Origin: Spirochaetaceae bacterium
GTDB taxonomy: Bacteria; Spirochaetota; Leptospiria; Leptospirales; Leptonemataceae
Assembly (NCBI GenBank): GCA_002730875.1
Contig: PCBI01000011.1
Location: 62,001-126,000 of the forward strand
DNA: 64,000 nucleotides
Reading direction: 5' to 3'
The notes beneath the pieces were generated by a model. It was given only the letters and a program-made list of their open reading frames with translations, did not search any database and was not told the DNA's origin. Shown one piece after another: positions 38,450 through 47,526 of the stretch; the stretch's first letter is position 1, and each line of letters begins with the position of its first letter. The position numbers were made by a program, and so were the translations under genes.

Positions 38450-41400
38450 CTAGAAGTTGAATAGCGGCATTACAGGCAGGGTTCCGGTTCGGTTGATATT
38501 GAGTAACCCGATTTGCACTCCGTCCAGATCCTTCGCATAGTTAAACACTCCCAGCATAATGCCGTTGTATTCATCCGCAAAGTTCCAGGCCCCAATGCTA
38601 ACACCGTAGGCCGGTCCAGACGAATGGATGTTGATCGCTGCAAATTGAAAGGGACCTCCGTGGCCGTGGTTCATGAATCCCATTCGGACTCCTGGCGCCA
38701 GTTGGCCGGAGTTGTAAGCTCCGATCTGCACGTTGCCGCGCTGAAATATGTTAGCGGCGCCGATTTGTAGAATCGTCCTTTCTTCAGAATAGTTAATAAG
38801 CGCCATTTGGATGGGAGTGTTTTCGGAGCGATTAAAGAGCACCGATCCCTGAAAAAATGGACTCTGAATCTCATAATCCCGCTCCTGGTCCGGTCCCAGA
38901 TTGAACAATCCAGCAAGCTGGAAAGCGACCCTCTTTTCGGCAAAGTTAAAACCTCCGGCGATTTGGAGAAAGCTATCGTCCCATCCGAAGTTCGCTACGC
39001 CGGCCAGTTGCACCGGCGTAGAGCCATCATAGCCATTGCCGGAGTTGAAGCCACCCGCAAGTTGCAATGCTGATCCTTGATTAGCAAAGTTGCCGATTCC
39101 GCTCAATTGAATCCCATATACAATGTCCGTATCTCCGTTGAAGCCGGCCGTGATCTGCAATCCGTACACATGGCGCGCCGAGTTCCAGAATCCAGAAAGC
39201 TGAAACAGTGTTCCATTCTTGGTACTATTGCCCAGGCCCGAGATCTGAAAGATGGCCCCTTCCCAGCTAAAGTTAAAGCCGGTGGCCAGTTGCGGTCCAA
39301 AGGAACCCTTCCGCCGGATATTTCCCAGAAGACCAAGTTGAATAGGAGCGTATTCGGCATCGTTTACTCCACCCAATTGCAGAAGCGGAAAATCATCGGC
39401 GGAATTGTAGAACAAGCCAATCTGATATCCGGTGAGCTCGCCCTCAGTGATGGCAATGGGCGAAAAGACAAATCCATCCAGATCTCCGGTAAACTTCTGA
39501 TAGAGCAGCCCGACGAAGACTCCTTTTCCCGAGGCTGCGGTGTTGAATCCACCCAGCTGTACTCCGCTGAAGTCCTGTTCCACAGCGCTGAAAACTCCCA
39601 CCTGCGCTCCGCGAAAGCTGCCATCCACGGAAGACGAAAGACCCAACTGCACCCCGTCTACCGATCCTTCCGAAACGCTCACAAGATGGACCTGGGCGCC
39701 GGCCACGTCCTGCGAAACCTGCACCGGCCCTACGTCCAGACCATAGACGTCTGCGTTTTCGCTATAGGCCAGGTTCAGTCGTAGTCCGCGCACTTCAGTT
39801 TCCCGGGCAAAAAGCTGTCCGGGCATGTAGATAGAAAACTGAAAGGGGGTATAGGCGGCTTGCATCAGTCCGGTGCTTTCCTCTTGCGAATCTTCGCTTC
39901 CATAGTTATACAGAATCGTAAAAGGAAGGCCGCCGTTTCGCGAGATATTGATGAGACCCACTTGATGCCCGCGCAAGATTTTTGTATCGTTCAGGATTCC
40001 AACATCCAGGCCGGACTGCTTCTCGGAACGATTGATGGCTGCCAGGCGAAAGCCAAAGGCTTCATTTGTTACGTTAATTGCGCCCAGACTAAACTGCGAA
40101 AACTCGCTGGTATTCAAGAGTCCGAATTGAAGCGAAGCATCGCCGCTATTCCATCCGGCCGAAATCTGAACCTTTCCTTTCTTCGCCCGATTGCCCACAA
40201 GCGAAAATTGCCAATAGCTTTCGTCGGATAAATTGTAGAGTCCTGCAGTTTGAACTCTCATGTTCTTTGAAAGGTTGAAAAGCCCTCCGATCTGAACGGC
40301 TCCGTAGCTGGCACTATTGACCAGGGCTGACATTTGAAAGGTCGGTGAATTGGCGGTATTAAAGAACCCTGCCAGTTGAACATCACCTCCAGCGTTGAAT
40401 CCCAGGCCAATCTGCAGCGGACTGTCTTTGCCCCAGTTGAACAGCCCGCCTACCTGTACGGAGGATTTTTGCCAGAGAAAATTTCCGAGCCATCCAATTT
40501 GCATGGCTACGTCCTCCGAGCGATTGAGACCGCCAATCTGAAGGTAGACCGAATCGCTATAATTGAAAATTCCGGACAGCTGCATCCAGGTATGGTCTGC
40601 GTCGTTGAATCCACCGGCGAACTGAAGGTAAGCGCCTCTGGTGCCATTTCCTATGCCAGAGATTTGAAAGGGCGTCTTATAGCCGACATTCAGCCCCAAT
40701 GACACTTGAAGCAGAATCCGTATCGGGCTCACGTCTTGCTTATTTGCGGACCCACGCTGAGAGTTTAAGAGCGCCGCAAACTGAAACGGACTTCTGGTGG
40801 CCACATTCGCGCCCAGGCTGAATTGACCCATGTAAGCCGTTTCCGTGGCGTTAAATAGCGCGCCGGTCATGGGCAGAAAGGCGGATTCTTCTACTATATT
40901 TGCCAGGCCCAGTTGATATCCATAGAGCGCATCCGTGCGGTTTATGATTCCTAACTGTAGCCCCAGAGTTTGCCCGCTGGCATTTAGTCCCCCTACCTCC
41001 ACACCGTACTGATCATGGCCGGTGCGGTTTACAGCTCCCAGGCGAATGCCAACGGATGTGTCGGCAATGTTGTTCACTGCCCCCAGGTCCAGGCCATATA
41101 AATTACGATTCAAACCAGCGAACAGACTGAACCGCAGTCCGATTACCGAATTCTGGTTTCCCGCGATCTGCAAATCGGAAACCACCGCAAGCTCCAGCGG
41201 AACAAAACCTTCCGGTGATTGCTGCAAGAAGCTCTGATAATCCGGGCCCCTGAACCAGTGGCGTGGATCGTCACTGAAGTCTTCGTCAGACTTCTCTGCC
41301 GCCCCGGGAGTGCCGGCGCTGCGGACGTTGCTTTCGGTAATGGAATTCTCAGCCTGATCATTTCTGTCAGGCGCCGCCAGAGTTGAAGTCAGGGAAATGA

Positions 41401-41605
41401 TCGATAGTCCGGCTAACAGAATCAGCTTACGGAAAAATCGTGCCCCTGTTCTCTGGTGACAATAACCGTTGGTAAACACTCTGAACCAGGGAAACTGCTT
41501 ATTGATACTATTAGAAGAAAATCCGAGCGGAGAGTGGCGCTTACAGGCACTGTCAAAAGGCAATCTGTGCCGACGGTTTTGTGGGCTGTCACTCATAGAG
41601 GGCAT
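38450..41605 (-). CDS. Surface repeat protein (QIGL(F/L)N type), paralogue 3
   Basis: A 1051-aa reading frame, the largest of the three paralogues. The hydrophobic signal core (LILLAGLSIISLTSTLAA) lies near residues 60-80, so the real start is probably an internal non-ATG codon (a GTG near 41482 is one candidate); no good ribosome-binding site decides it. It has the same two-module plan as paralogue 2: header 1 (VPLELAVVSDLQIAGNQNSVIG), repeats, header 2 near residue 600 (TPFQFSIYMPGQLFARETEVRG), repeats and the shared C-terminus. High similarity to paralogue 2 points to tandem duplication. Probably surface exposed. Confidence 0.8.
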   Translation of the reverse strand: MPSMSDSPQNRRHRLPFDSACKRHSPLGFSSNSINKQFPWFRVFTNGYCHQRTGARFFRKLILLAGLSIISLTSTLAAPDRNDQAENSITESNVRSAGTPGAAEKSDEDFSDDPRHWFRGPDYQSFLQQSPEGFVPLELAVVSDLQIAGNQNSVIGLRFSLFAGLNRNLYGLDLGAVNNIADTSVGIRLGAVNRTGHDQYGVEVGGLNASGQTLGLQLGIINRTDALYGYQLGLANIVEESAFLPMTGALFNATETAYMGQFSLGANVATRSPFQFAALLNSQRGSANKQDVSPIRILLQVSLGLNVGYKTPFQISGIGNGTRGAYLQFAGGFNDADHTWMQLSGIFNYSDSVYLQIGGLNRSEDVAMQIGWLGNFLWQKSSVQVGGLFNWGKDSPLQIGLGFNAGGDVQLAGFFNTANSPTFQMSALVNSASYGAVQIGGLFNLSKNMRVQTAGLYNLSDESYWQFSLVGNRAKKGKVQISAGWNSGDASLQFGLLNTSEFSQFSLGAINVTNEAFGFRLAAINRSEKQSGLDVGILNDTKILRGHQVGLINISRNGGLPFTILYNYGSEDSQEESTGLMQAAYTPFQFSIYMPGQLFARETEVRGLRLNLAYSENADVYGLDVGPVQVSQDVAGAQVHLVSVSEGSVDGVQLGLSSSVDGSFRGAQVGVFSAVEQDFSGVQLGGFNTAASGKGVFVGLLYQKFTGDLDGFVFSPIAITEGELTGYQIGLFYNSADDFPLLQLGGVNDAEYAPIQLGLLGNIRRKGSFGPQLATGFNFSWEGAIFQISGLGNSTKNGTLFQLSGFWNSARHVYGLQITAGFNGDTDIVYGIQLSGIGNFANQGSALQLAGGFNSGNGYDGSTPVQLAGVANFGWDDSFLQIAGGFNFAEKRVAFQLAGLFNLGPDQERDYEIQSPFFQGSVLFNRSENTPIQMALINYSEERTILQIGAANIFQRGNVQIGAYNSGQLAPGVRMGFMNHGHGGPFQFAAINIHSSGPAYGVSIGAWNFADEYNGIMLGVFNYAKDLDGVQIGLLNINRTGTLPVMPLFNF

Positions 41606-41824
41606 TCTGGATTGGATGATGGTTCCCGTGCAGTCTCTTTCGAATTAGTGGGCGGGCATCGCTCCTGACATTGAAATTTCCTTAGCATTCGAGCAGGCTC
41701 TTTAGGACAAACTCCAGATATACTGGAGCATTAGAAAATACCAATCAAGCAAGATCTAAGAACGGCGAGCCTTTTTGATCTGATTTTTTGTAGCCGACGC
41801 AATCCCCTGGATTGCAAATGAATC

Positions 41825-42640
41825 GTGAAATCCCTGCCCGGCTACGAATCATTTCCTTTTGAGCATACTTCGAACGATCTAAGAATTGAACACACTGTGT
41901 ACCGCGCTGGAAATGGACCGGCTATAATCATCATGCATGAGCTGCCCGGGATGGTGAAGGAGACTCTGGAGCTAGCAAAGCGTCTGCAGACGGCTGGATT
42001 CACTACGTATCTACCATTGTTTTTTGGTCCTCCGGGCCGATCTGCTTCCATCCCATCCATGCTTGGATACACTGTCCGGCTCTGCATTAGCCGGGAGTTC
42101 TATATGTTAAAGAAGAATAAGACCAGTCCTATAGTTGATTGGTTGCGTGCGCTCTGCCGTCTAGCCCATGAGGAATGCGGAGGGAAAGGAGTGGGCGCCA
42201 TTGGAATGTGTCTGACCGGATCTTTTGCCATACCTCTTATGCTTGAGCCGTCCATGATTGCTCCGGTGATAAGCCAGCCTTCCCTGCCCGGCTGCGTATT
42301 TGGTTCCAGACAGAGCAGAGAAGCATGCAAGCGATCCCTGGATTTTTCGCCGGATGATCTGGAGCATGCGAAGCATCGTTGTGCTACAGAAGGACTGAAG
42401 ATAAGAGGATTCAAATTCTCGCACGATATCATCGCACCTCAGCAACGGTTTGAGCGACTAAAACAGGAATTCGGGGAGTCCTTTGTTCCCTTTGTGATCG
42501 ATTCTGGGCCGGAAAACCCGCACGGATACAATACAGCGAGCCATGCCGTATTTACCGTACATTACTCCCACAAAGAAGGAACGCCTACTCGTGAAGCCAT
42601 GGATCGATTGCTTGATTTTTATTCGAAAAGATTGAAGTAG
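41825..42640 (+). CDS. Dienelactone-hydrolase family protein
   Basis: A 271-aa alpha/beta hydrolase of the DLH family. The nucleophile is a cysteine (C129 in GMCLTG), as in true dienelactone hydrolases, with E39 in IMHELPG forming the usual Glu that gates the cysteine. A C-terminal His in PHGYN or SHAVF completes the triad. It is probably cytoplasmic; the natural substrate is unknown, since no aromatic-degradation genes are nearby. The start is GTG directly after an in-frame TGA, with no clear ribosome-binding site. Confidence 0.85.
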   Translation: MKSLPGYESFPFEHTSNDLRIEHTVYRAGNGPAIIIMHELPGMVKETLELAKRLQTAGFTTYLPLFFGPPGRSASIPSMLGYTVRLCISREFYMLKKNKTSPIVDWLRALCRLAHEECGGKGVGAIGMCLTGSFAIPLMLEPSMIAPVISQPSLPGCVFGSRQSREACKRSLDFSPDDLEHAKHRCATEGLKIRGFKFSHDIIAPQQRFERLKQEFGESFVPFVIDSGPENPHGYNTASHAVFTVHYSHKEGTPTREAMDRLLDFYSKRLK

Positions 42641-42743
42641 AATCTCGATTGAAACAGGAAAGGTCTCTTGAGCGATTTCAGAGCTTTATTCGAAAACGAC
42701 ACGAACGAGTAGCCAGTTTTTTCAACATGTTCGACCGAAAGCA

Positions 42744-43727
42744 ATGTGCATTCTCAAGTTCATTAGATTAATTTCCGGCACCCTTGCATTGGCAGTCTGC
42801 TCATGCGCGGATCCCAAGATGCCTGCAAACACAGTTTTGCCATCGGAAACACTGGCGCCTCGCGAGCTTGAACGACAGTACACAATGCACGGATTCTCCG
42901 GAAAACACCTGGGCTCAGATTTTACCATATCCAGGGATGGATCCAACACCGATACTATCGCAGCCTACATCGCTTCCCTGCCCGCCGGTCCCTTTATCCA
43001 TGAAGGTAGAGTTTCCTTCTATGCGCCCAGTATGCCATTCAGTGACATCAATTGCCAGAGGCAGCGACCTTTTTCCAATCGGCCCTTTCCGGGTAGCCAG
43101 AAAGTTGATCCGCTGGCCGTCGCATCCAATGGACCCCCGCCTTCTCTGCCGCCCTTGTGGCGAGAAAAGGCAGAACCGCCACCGTTTCTACAATTCCATT
43201 GCGACCTGGATTCCGGCAATGGACTGTATTGGGGGCACATCCTGCTTACGTTCATACTTCGCAGGACCGACGCGGACCAGTACCAACTTGTATTCTATTA
43301 TGCCCATGGAACAAAGCATTCAGATGACATTACATTCCCGGACCTGGATGGGGACGGCAATCCGGAGGTCTGGATGGTAGACCGAGCCTACGGCAACACT
43401 CAAATATTGATCGAAAGGGCCGATCTCCAGGGTATTTATCGCCGGGTATTCCAGTACGACATCTACCAGGGCTTCACCGGCAGTTGCTATGGCTACGATG
43501 GAAACATACAGCTGGTGCCTACGGGAGGCATGCCTGATCTCTTATTAATCGCGAGGCCGTTATTTAATGAAGAGGGAGGCTGCTACCCCGCGGCAGAAAC
43601 CCGGGAGCAATCGAGTGCAATGATTAGAAATTCGATGGAAAGAATTCGCGGAACTTACCGATTTACGTTCGGAGGATACGGTTACAAAGGCGATGCCAAT
43701 CTACAAGATCTGCATCTCAATTACTGA
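42744..43727 (+). CDS. Putative lipoprotein with one FG-GAP-like segment
   Basis: A 327-aa exported protein. The N-terminus (LISGTLALAVCSCAD) has a lipobox with cysteine near residue 19 or 21. The middle is proline rich; a segment ITFPDLDGDGNPEVWMVD looks like one Ca2+-binding FG-GAP/VCBS loop, followed by beta-like stretches. Two late cysteines (SCYGYDG and GGCYPAA) may pair. It is probably an envelope protein. It ends 54 bp before the 60-bp repeat array. Confidence 0.65.
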   Translation: MCILKFIRLISGTLALAVCSCADPKMPANTVLPSETLAPRELERQYTMHGFSGKHLGSDFTISRDGSNTDTIAAYIASLPAGPFIHEGRVSFYAPSMPFSDINCQRQRPFSNRPFPGSQKVDPLAVASNGPPPSLPPLWREKAEPPPFLQFHCDLDSGNGLYWGHILLTFILRRTDADQYQLVFYYAHGTKHSDDITFPDLDGDGNPEVWMVDRAYGNTQILIERADLQGIYRRVFQYDIYQGFTGSCYGYDGNIQLVPTGGMPDLLLIARPLFNEEGGCYPAAETREQSSAMIRNSMERIRGTYRFTFGGYGYKGDANLQDLHLNY

Positions 43728-43780
43728 AAGCGGTCATACTCCGCTATTGTGGCGCGATATAGCCGCGGTCCAGCCGCAGA

Positions 43781-43999
43781 TTCGTGTTACATCCGACCGG
43801 AAGATTTAACCCGAACTCGCGTCTGGGGCGAGCCGCAGGTTCGTCTAACACCTACCCGAAAGTTTTAACCCGAACTCACGCCCGCAGGCGCGCCACAGGT
43901 TCGCATAACAGCCGACCGAAAGATTTAACCCGAACTCCCGCGCACGGGCTGGCCACCTGTTCGTGTAACAACCACCCGAAAGATTTAACCCGAACTAGG
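43781..43999. repeat. 60-bp tandem array with conserved arms and variable hairpins
   Basis: Four units start with TTCG at 43781, 43840, 43900 and 43960. Each contains TAACA (TTACA in the first), then CCGAAAG-like sequence, then TTTAACCCGAACT at 43804, 43864, 43924 and 43984. Between CGAACT and the next AGGTTCG a variable segment forms a small GC hairpin in each unit: CTCGC/GCGAG, CGCC/GGCG, CCCG/CGGG. The cyclase stop codon (43995-43997) lies in the fourth unit. A related single copy is at 62436-62513. Confidence 0.85.
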
Positions 44000-45377
44000 T
44001 CCCTGGGCCCTCACTCTGGTCAACACCCCGGTCCAACCTGCGAATCTCATTGTAGAATGCCTTGTTGGGCACCCTGCCCCGACCACCAATGGAATACTCG
44101 GGGCGCAGGGCATCCACGAAGCACATGGCCACATCGCCTTTTCCCTTTACCGGAACCTGCCCACGCTCAGAAGTCACAAAGTAGGGAGAAAGAAATTCCG
44201 CCAGAGGAGCCGACAGATTAATATGATGGGGTTCGCTGGTTGCTTCCAGTCGGCTGGCTACGTTTACAGTATCTCCCCAGATATCGAAGGTAAATCTGCT
44301 ATTTCCTACAACACCGGCGATCACCGGACCCTGGTGGATGCCAATGCGAAGGTCCCAGGAGATCTTGCCTTTGCGCGAACGGCTCTTGATATATCTTCGA
44401 ATGAATTCCATCATTCGCAAACCGCAAAGAGCAATGCGCAATGGATCAGAGGCCCGTTTCTGGAACAGGCCGGAAGCGCACATATAGGCATCGCCGATGG
44501 TCTTGATCTTTTCGATCTTGAGTCGTTCAGCTATTCGATCAAAGTGCGAAAAGCAATAGTCAAGCTCGGATAGCAGTTCCTCCGGTGGCATCTTGTCGGC
44601 GATGCTGGCAAATTGAACCATATCGGCAAACAGTACGCAGCTATCTTCAATCAAGCCCGGGGCCACGCGTCCGGTGGCTTTGAGTTCATCGGCCACCGGT
44701 TCTGGCAGTATCGTATGCAATAGGTCATCCGCTTTTCGCAGGGATTCTTTCAGGGCCCGATCGAAAAACTGAAAGCTCTCATAGCTCAGGACCTGGTTTT
44801 GGGAAAGCAGCAGGTCCCTCGCGCGATTGGGAAGCCTTTCCTGACTCAGGGCTCGGCGAAGCTCGGCCAGCATCATGGTCTCTCCGCCCAGAATAGACTG
44901 ATAGGTTAGATTTCGATTACGTTGAAGGGCCACTTCCAGGATCTGGTGCATTCGATTAATCATCGCATCGCGGCTTGCTCGAGTACCGCTTTGGAGATCT
45001 CGCAGCCGGGCCATAAAGAGTTGATTATAGAGCTTGAATGTGGACTGATCGTAATCGCTGCCCCAGCGGCTTCTGTGCCACCAGGTACGAAACAGGTTTC
45101 GCCGCCGGGGCATTTCTTCTGTCAAGCCCGAGAAATCCCGTTTTAGATCATCGATCATCTCCCTGGTTAACTCTTCAAAGGAGATTCCTTCGTAGGTTAT
45201 GTGCTCTAACAGGTGCTGTGGCTTCTTAAGCTCGGCCTGCAAATGGACCAGGAAGTACTCGGCCAGAAGCTGACTGGTTTGCTCTCTCAGGGAATGGGCC
45301 ACGGGGCAGAGTCTGAATACCACTACGACCACGGCAAGGAAAAGCAAGGCCGTCGCTACCCGAATTCGCCCGGTCAA
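43995..45377 (-). CDS. Class III adenylate cyclase, membrane anchored
   Basis: A 460-aa protein with one N-terminal membrane segment (about residues 8-24), a helical region (30-220) and a class III cyclase catalytic domain (about 235-400). The metal-binding aspartates are in LFADMVQF and the paired DYCF/IGDAYM region, the adenine-specifying lysine and aspartate appear in KIKTIGDAYM and FDIWGD, and the transition-state Asn/Arg in TVNVASRLE. All point to cAMP production rather than cGMP. It probably produces cAMP from ATP in the cytoplasm. The stop codon lies within the last 60-bp repeat unit; translation past it would add the repeat in frame. Confidence 0.9.
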   Translation of the reverse strand: MTGRIRVATALLFLAVVVVVFRLCPVAHSLREQTSQLLAEYFLVHLQAELKKPQHLLEHITYEGISFEELTREMIDDLKRDFSGLTEEMPRRRNLFRTWWHRSRWGSDYDQSTFKLYNQLFMARLRDLQSGTRASRDAMINRMHQILEVALQRNRNLTYQSILGGETMMLAELRRALSQERLPNRARDLLLSQNQVLSYESFQFFDRALKESLRKADDLLHTILPEPVADELKATGRVAPGLIEDSCVLFADMVQFASIADKMPPEELLSELDYCFSHFDRIAERLKIEKIKTIGDAYMCASGLFQKRASDPLRIALCGLRMMEFIRRYIKSRSRKGKISWDLRIGIHQGPVIAGVVGNSRFTFDIWGDTVNVASRLEATSEPHHINLSAPLAEFLSPYFVTSERGQVPVKGKGDVAMCFVDALRPEYSIGGRGRVPNKAFYNEIRRLDRGVDQSEGPGT

Positions 45378-45611
45378 TTTTTAACCGGCTCCCGGGACCG
45401 ATCCGTGGCGGGGAGTCTAAAGACTGCAGGAACCTCCGGCAATGAAGGGTGCGTTTCGAAGGACTCCCGGTGACTCCTACTCCCGGCGCCGACTTCTGCG
45501 CCGGGGCCGGTCGTTCGGGTAGCGCTTCGGGCGCAGAAAAAGACTGGTCTATAGAATCCGGGATAAATTCGCTGATCTGAAGAACCTTTTAGAGCCTATA
45601 CAGGAACATCC

Positions 45612-45926
45612 ATGCATATTGAAGTAAATACTGATCATAACATAGAAGCCAACGAAGGGCTGACCAAACACGTAGAAGAAGTAGTTCAGAAGGCCATGAG
45701 TCACTTCGCCGGCCAGGTTACCCGGGTAGAGGTGCATTTGAAAGATGAGAATGCAGGCAAATCCGGCGCTGCGGACAAGCGATGTGTTATGGAAGCCCGT
45801 ATCGCCAACCATCAACCCCTGGCCGCTACACACGATGCGGACAATCTGCACGTTGCCATCGACGGAGCAGCAAGCAAGATCAAAAAGGCCGTAGAAAGCG
45901 CTCTGGGAAAAATGGGCCGCAAGTAA
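45612..45926 (+). CDS. hpf: Ribosome hibernation factor HPF/RaiA (short form)
   Basis: A 104-aa HPF/YfiA-family protein that binds the small ribosomal subunit and silences ribosomes in slow growth. It shows the beta-alpha-beta-beta-beta-alpha layout: MHIEVNTDHNIEANEGL, then VTRVEVHLKDENAG, ARIANHQPLAATHDADNLHVAIDGAASK and a basic C-terminal helix KIKKAVESALGKMGRK. The long-form C-terminal dimerisation domain is absent. It stands alone after a 230-bp gap. Confidence 0.9.
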   Translation: MHIEVNTDHNIEANEGLTKHVEEVVQKAMSHFAGQVTRVEVHLKDENAGKSGAADKRCVMEARIANHQPLAATHDADNLHVAIDGAASKIKKAVESALGKMGRK

Positions 45927-45927
45927 G

Positions 45928-45964
45928 GCCCTCTCTTCCCGGGCCATGATCGGAACCCCGATCA
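45928..45964. terminator. Paired hairpins between convergent genes
   Basis: Two stems in tandem: GGCCC/GGGCC (45928-45945) and a perfect TGATCGG/CCGATCA with loop AACC (45947-45964). They lie between hpf and the convergent lipoprotein gene and could stop transcription from either side, although T tracts are lacking. Confidence 0.45.
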
Positions 45965-45997
45965 CCGGGAGCCCCGCCTTCGGCAAAATTCACTGCA

Positions 45998-46672
45998 TCA
46001 GCCATCCGGACCGCCGACGGGCCCAACACCCTGCAGCGCCGGATCGGCAATCGTCTCCAGGTGTCCGTCTTTCTCCAGGTCCGCAAACAGCTTGCGAGCC
46101 ACGATTCGCGCGTTCTGGGCGTAGGCCGTGGGCACTTCCACGTAAGCAGGGCCCTCATAGCCCATCAGTGCAGCCCACATCCATAAAGTGACCTCCGGGC
46201 CCTGATAGTTGTATCGAGCCACTTCCTCATTGTGTATGGAGAGTCGGATGGTAAGGTCCAACTGAAATGAGCCGATGTACGTCGGAACAGCATAGCAAAC
46301 CATTACGCCAAACATGCTGCTAATAGCCCCCAGGGCCATACCTTCCTGTCGGGGATTAACAGTTACCTGGATCAAAACGGGTATGTCCGGTTTCTCGCCA
46401 ATTTCAACTTTTTCTGTAAGGCCCCAGTTCTCGATCTCCTCCGCAAAAGCCCGGTCCATAGCATAGAGATTCAGGAAGTCTTTTCCCGGGCGAACGTTGC
46501 GCTCCGGGAATCGGCTCAGCAAGGCGACGGACTTCAGAGGTGGACCCCGGAATTCGGGCTGCTCTTCAGGAAGCCGCAATGAACGGGCTCGGAGGCAGCC
46601 GGTAAGAAAAACAAAAATGATAATCCCATGGCAAGCCAGTGGGCCAATCCTGGTCAAGTTCCTATTGTTCAT
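45998..46672 (-). CDS. Putative lipoprotein of unknown function
   Basis: A 224-aa protein with a signal ending in VFLTGC (lipobox cysteine near residue 26). The mature domain looks like a TolB/LpoB-like small alpha/beta fold (SVALLSRFPERNV, PVLIQVTVNPR), with a hydrophobic middle (GAISSMFGVMVCYAVP) and a C-terminal helix. Such proteins are common periplasmic lipoproteins in Leptospira. It is convergent with hpf. No function assigned. Confidence 0.7.
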   Translation of the reverse strand: MNNRNLTRIGPLACHGIIIFVFLTGCLRARSLRLPEEQPEFRGPPLKSVALLSRFPERNVRPGKDFLNLYAMDRAFAEEIENWGLTEKVEIGEKPDIPVLIQVTVNPRQEGMALGAISSMFGVMVCYAVPTYIGSFQLDLTIRLSIHNEEVARYNYQGPEVTLWMWAALMGYEGPAYVEVPTAYAQNARIVARKLFADLEKDGHLETIADPALQGVGPVGGPDG

Positions 46673-46934
46673 TGGATCCCATGCCTAATCATCCATAACT
46701 ATTTATCATTTAGATACTTCAAGTAATTCTCGTCCCAGAAGCTCAGAAGCGGTGCCGGGCTTCTGTAATACTACTATCCCCCGCTTCAACGGGCACTAAG
46801 AGGCGCTTTCATGGTGCGCAGAGTGTTCTCTTTTCCATTATTCTTTTGACAACCCCTGGAATCTTCTTTCCTTCGATACCCGCCGTGCAAAGATGAAGTC
46901 GCGAGCGCTAGCTGCGCCCGCCAGGGAGAGACCG

Positions 46935-47297
46935 ATGTACACAGTAGAAGTCAACGGAAACCGATTGGAAGTCACCATGGAAGGCGTACTGGATGGCCCG
47001 GCCATGAAACAGGCTCTGGATGACCTGGAAACAAAGTCTGCAGGAATCCAGGATGGAACGCTGCTATACGATGTAGTAGATTTCCAGCTTCCTACGCTGG
47101 ACGCTGTAATGATTGAATTTGCCCGGTTGCCATCCATGCTGGGTCTCATTGGGCGGTTCAAGAAGGCGGCGGTACTCAGCGATATGACCTGGCTCAAGCA
47201 GATCAGTCAGGCTGAAGGGCTTCTAATTCCTGGAATCACCATTAAGGGCTTCAATAGGGATGAGCGCGAAGAAGCGATCCAGTGGCTGGATGAGTGA
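46935..47297 (+). CDS. STAS/SpoIIAA-like protein
   Basis: A 120-aa cytoplasmic protein with the SpoIIAA-like alpha/beta fold: MYTVEVNGNRLEVTMEG, then LLYDVVDF and the later KKAAVLSDMTWLKQIS, ending in amphipathic REEAIQWLDE. The family (PF11964-like) has a CRAL-TRIO/STAS type core with unknown ligand. GGGAGAG lies 5 bp before the ATG at 46935; a start at 46893 is open but lacks such a site. Confidence 0.8.
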   Translation: MYTVEVNGNRLEVTMEGVLDGPAMKQALDDLETKSAGIQDGTLLYDVVDFQLPTLDAVMIEFARLPSMLGLIGRFKKAAVLSDMTWLKQISQAEGLLIPGITIKGFNRDEREEAIQWLDE

Positions 47298-47526
47298 TTG
47301 GACGGTCCCCTGAATGCTCGGAGACCGCGGCTCCAATAATTTATCCCATTGCTGCGCGAATCCCTGATTTCGAATCAGATACAATCCTGGTTGACCGTTC
47401 TTACAATCTCCTCCAGGGACCGGCCTTCCGTCATTGTGACTCGCCCCAAACCTCCTTGACACATTGCCCGTCTCCACGTACATTTACAGAACATCAATAC
47501 GCGAACCATGAAACATAGGAGAAACA

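Noticed and set aside
43781-43999. Classical integron attC array
   Set aside because: The end boxes do not form RYYYAAC/GTTRRRY pairs, units carry no cassettes and no integrase gene is present; kept only as a hypothesis to test.
43781-43999. CRISPR array
   Set aside because: The variable parts are short self-complementary hairpins rather than 30-40 bp spacers, and no cas gene is in the window.
43784-44221. Plus-strand frame encoding 20-residue repeats across the 60-bp array
   Set aside because: It overlaps the cyclase gene, has no ribosome-binding site, and its regularity comes only from the array.
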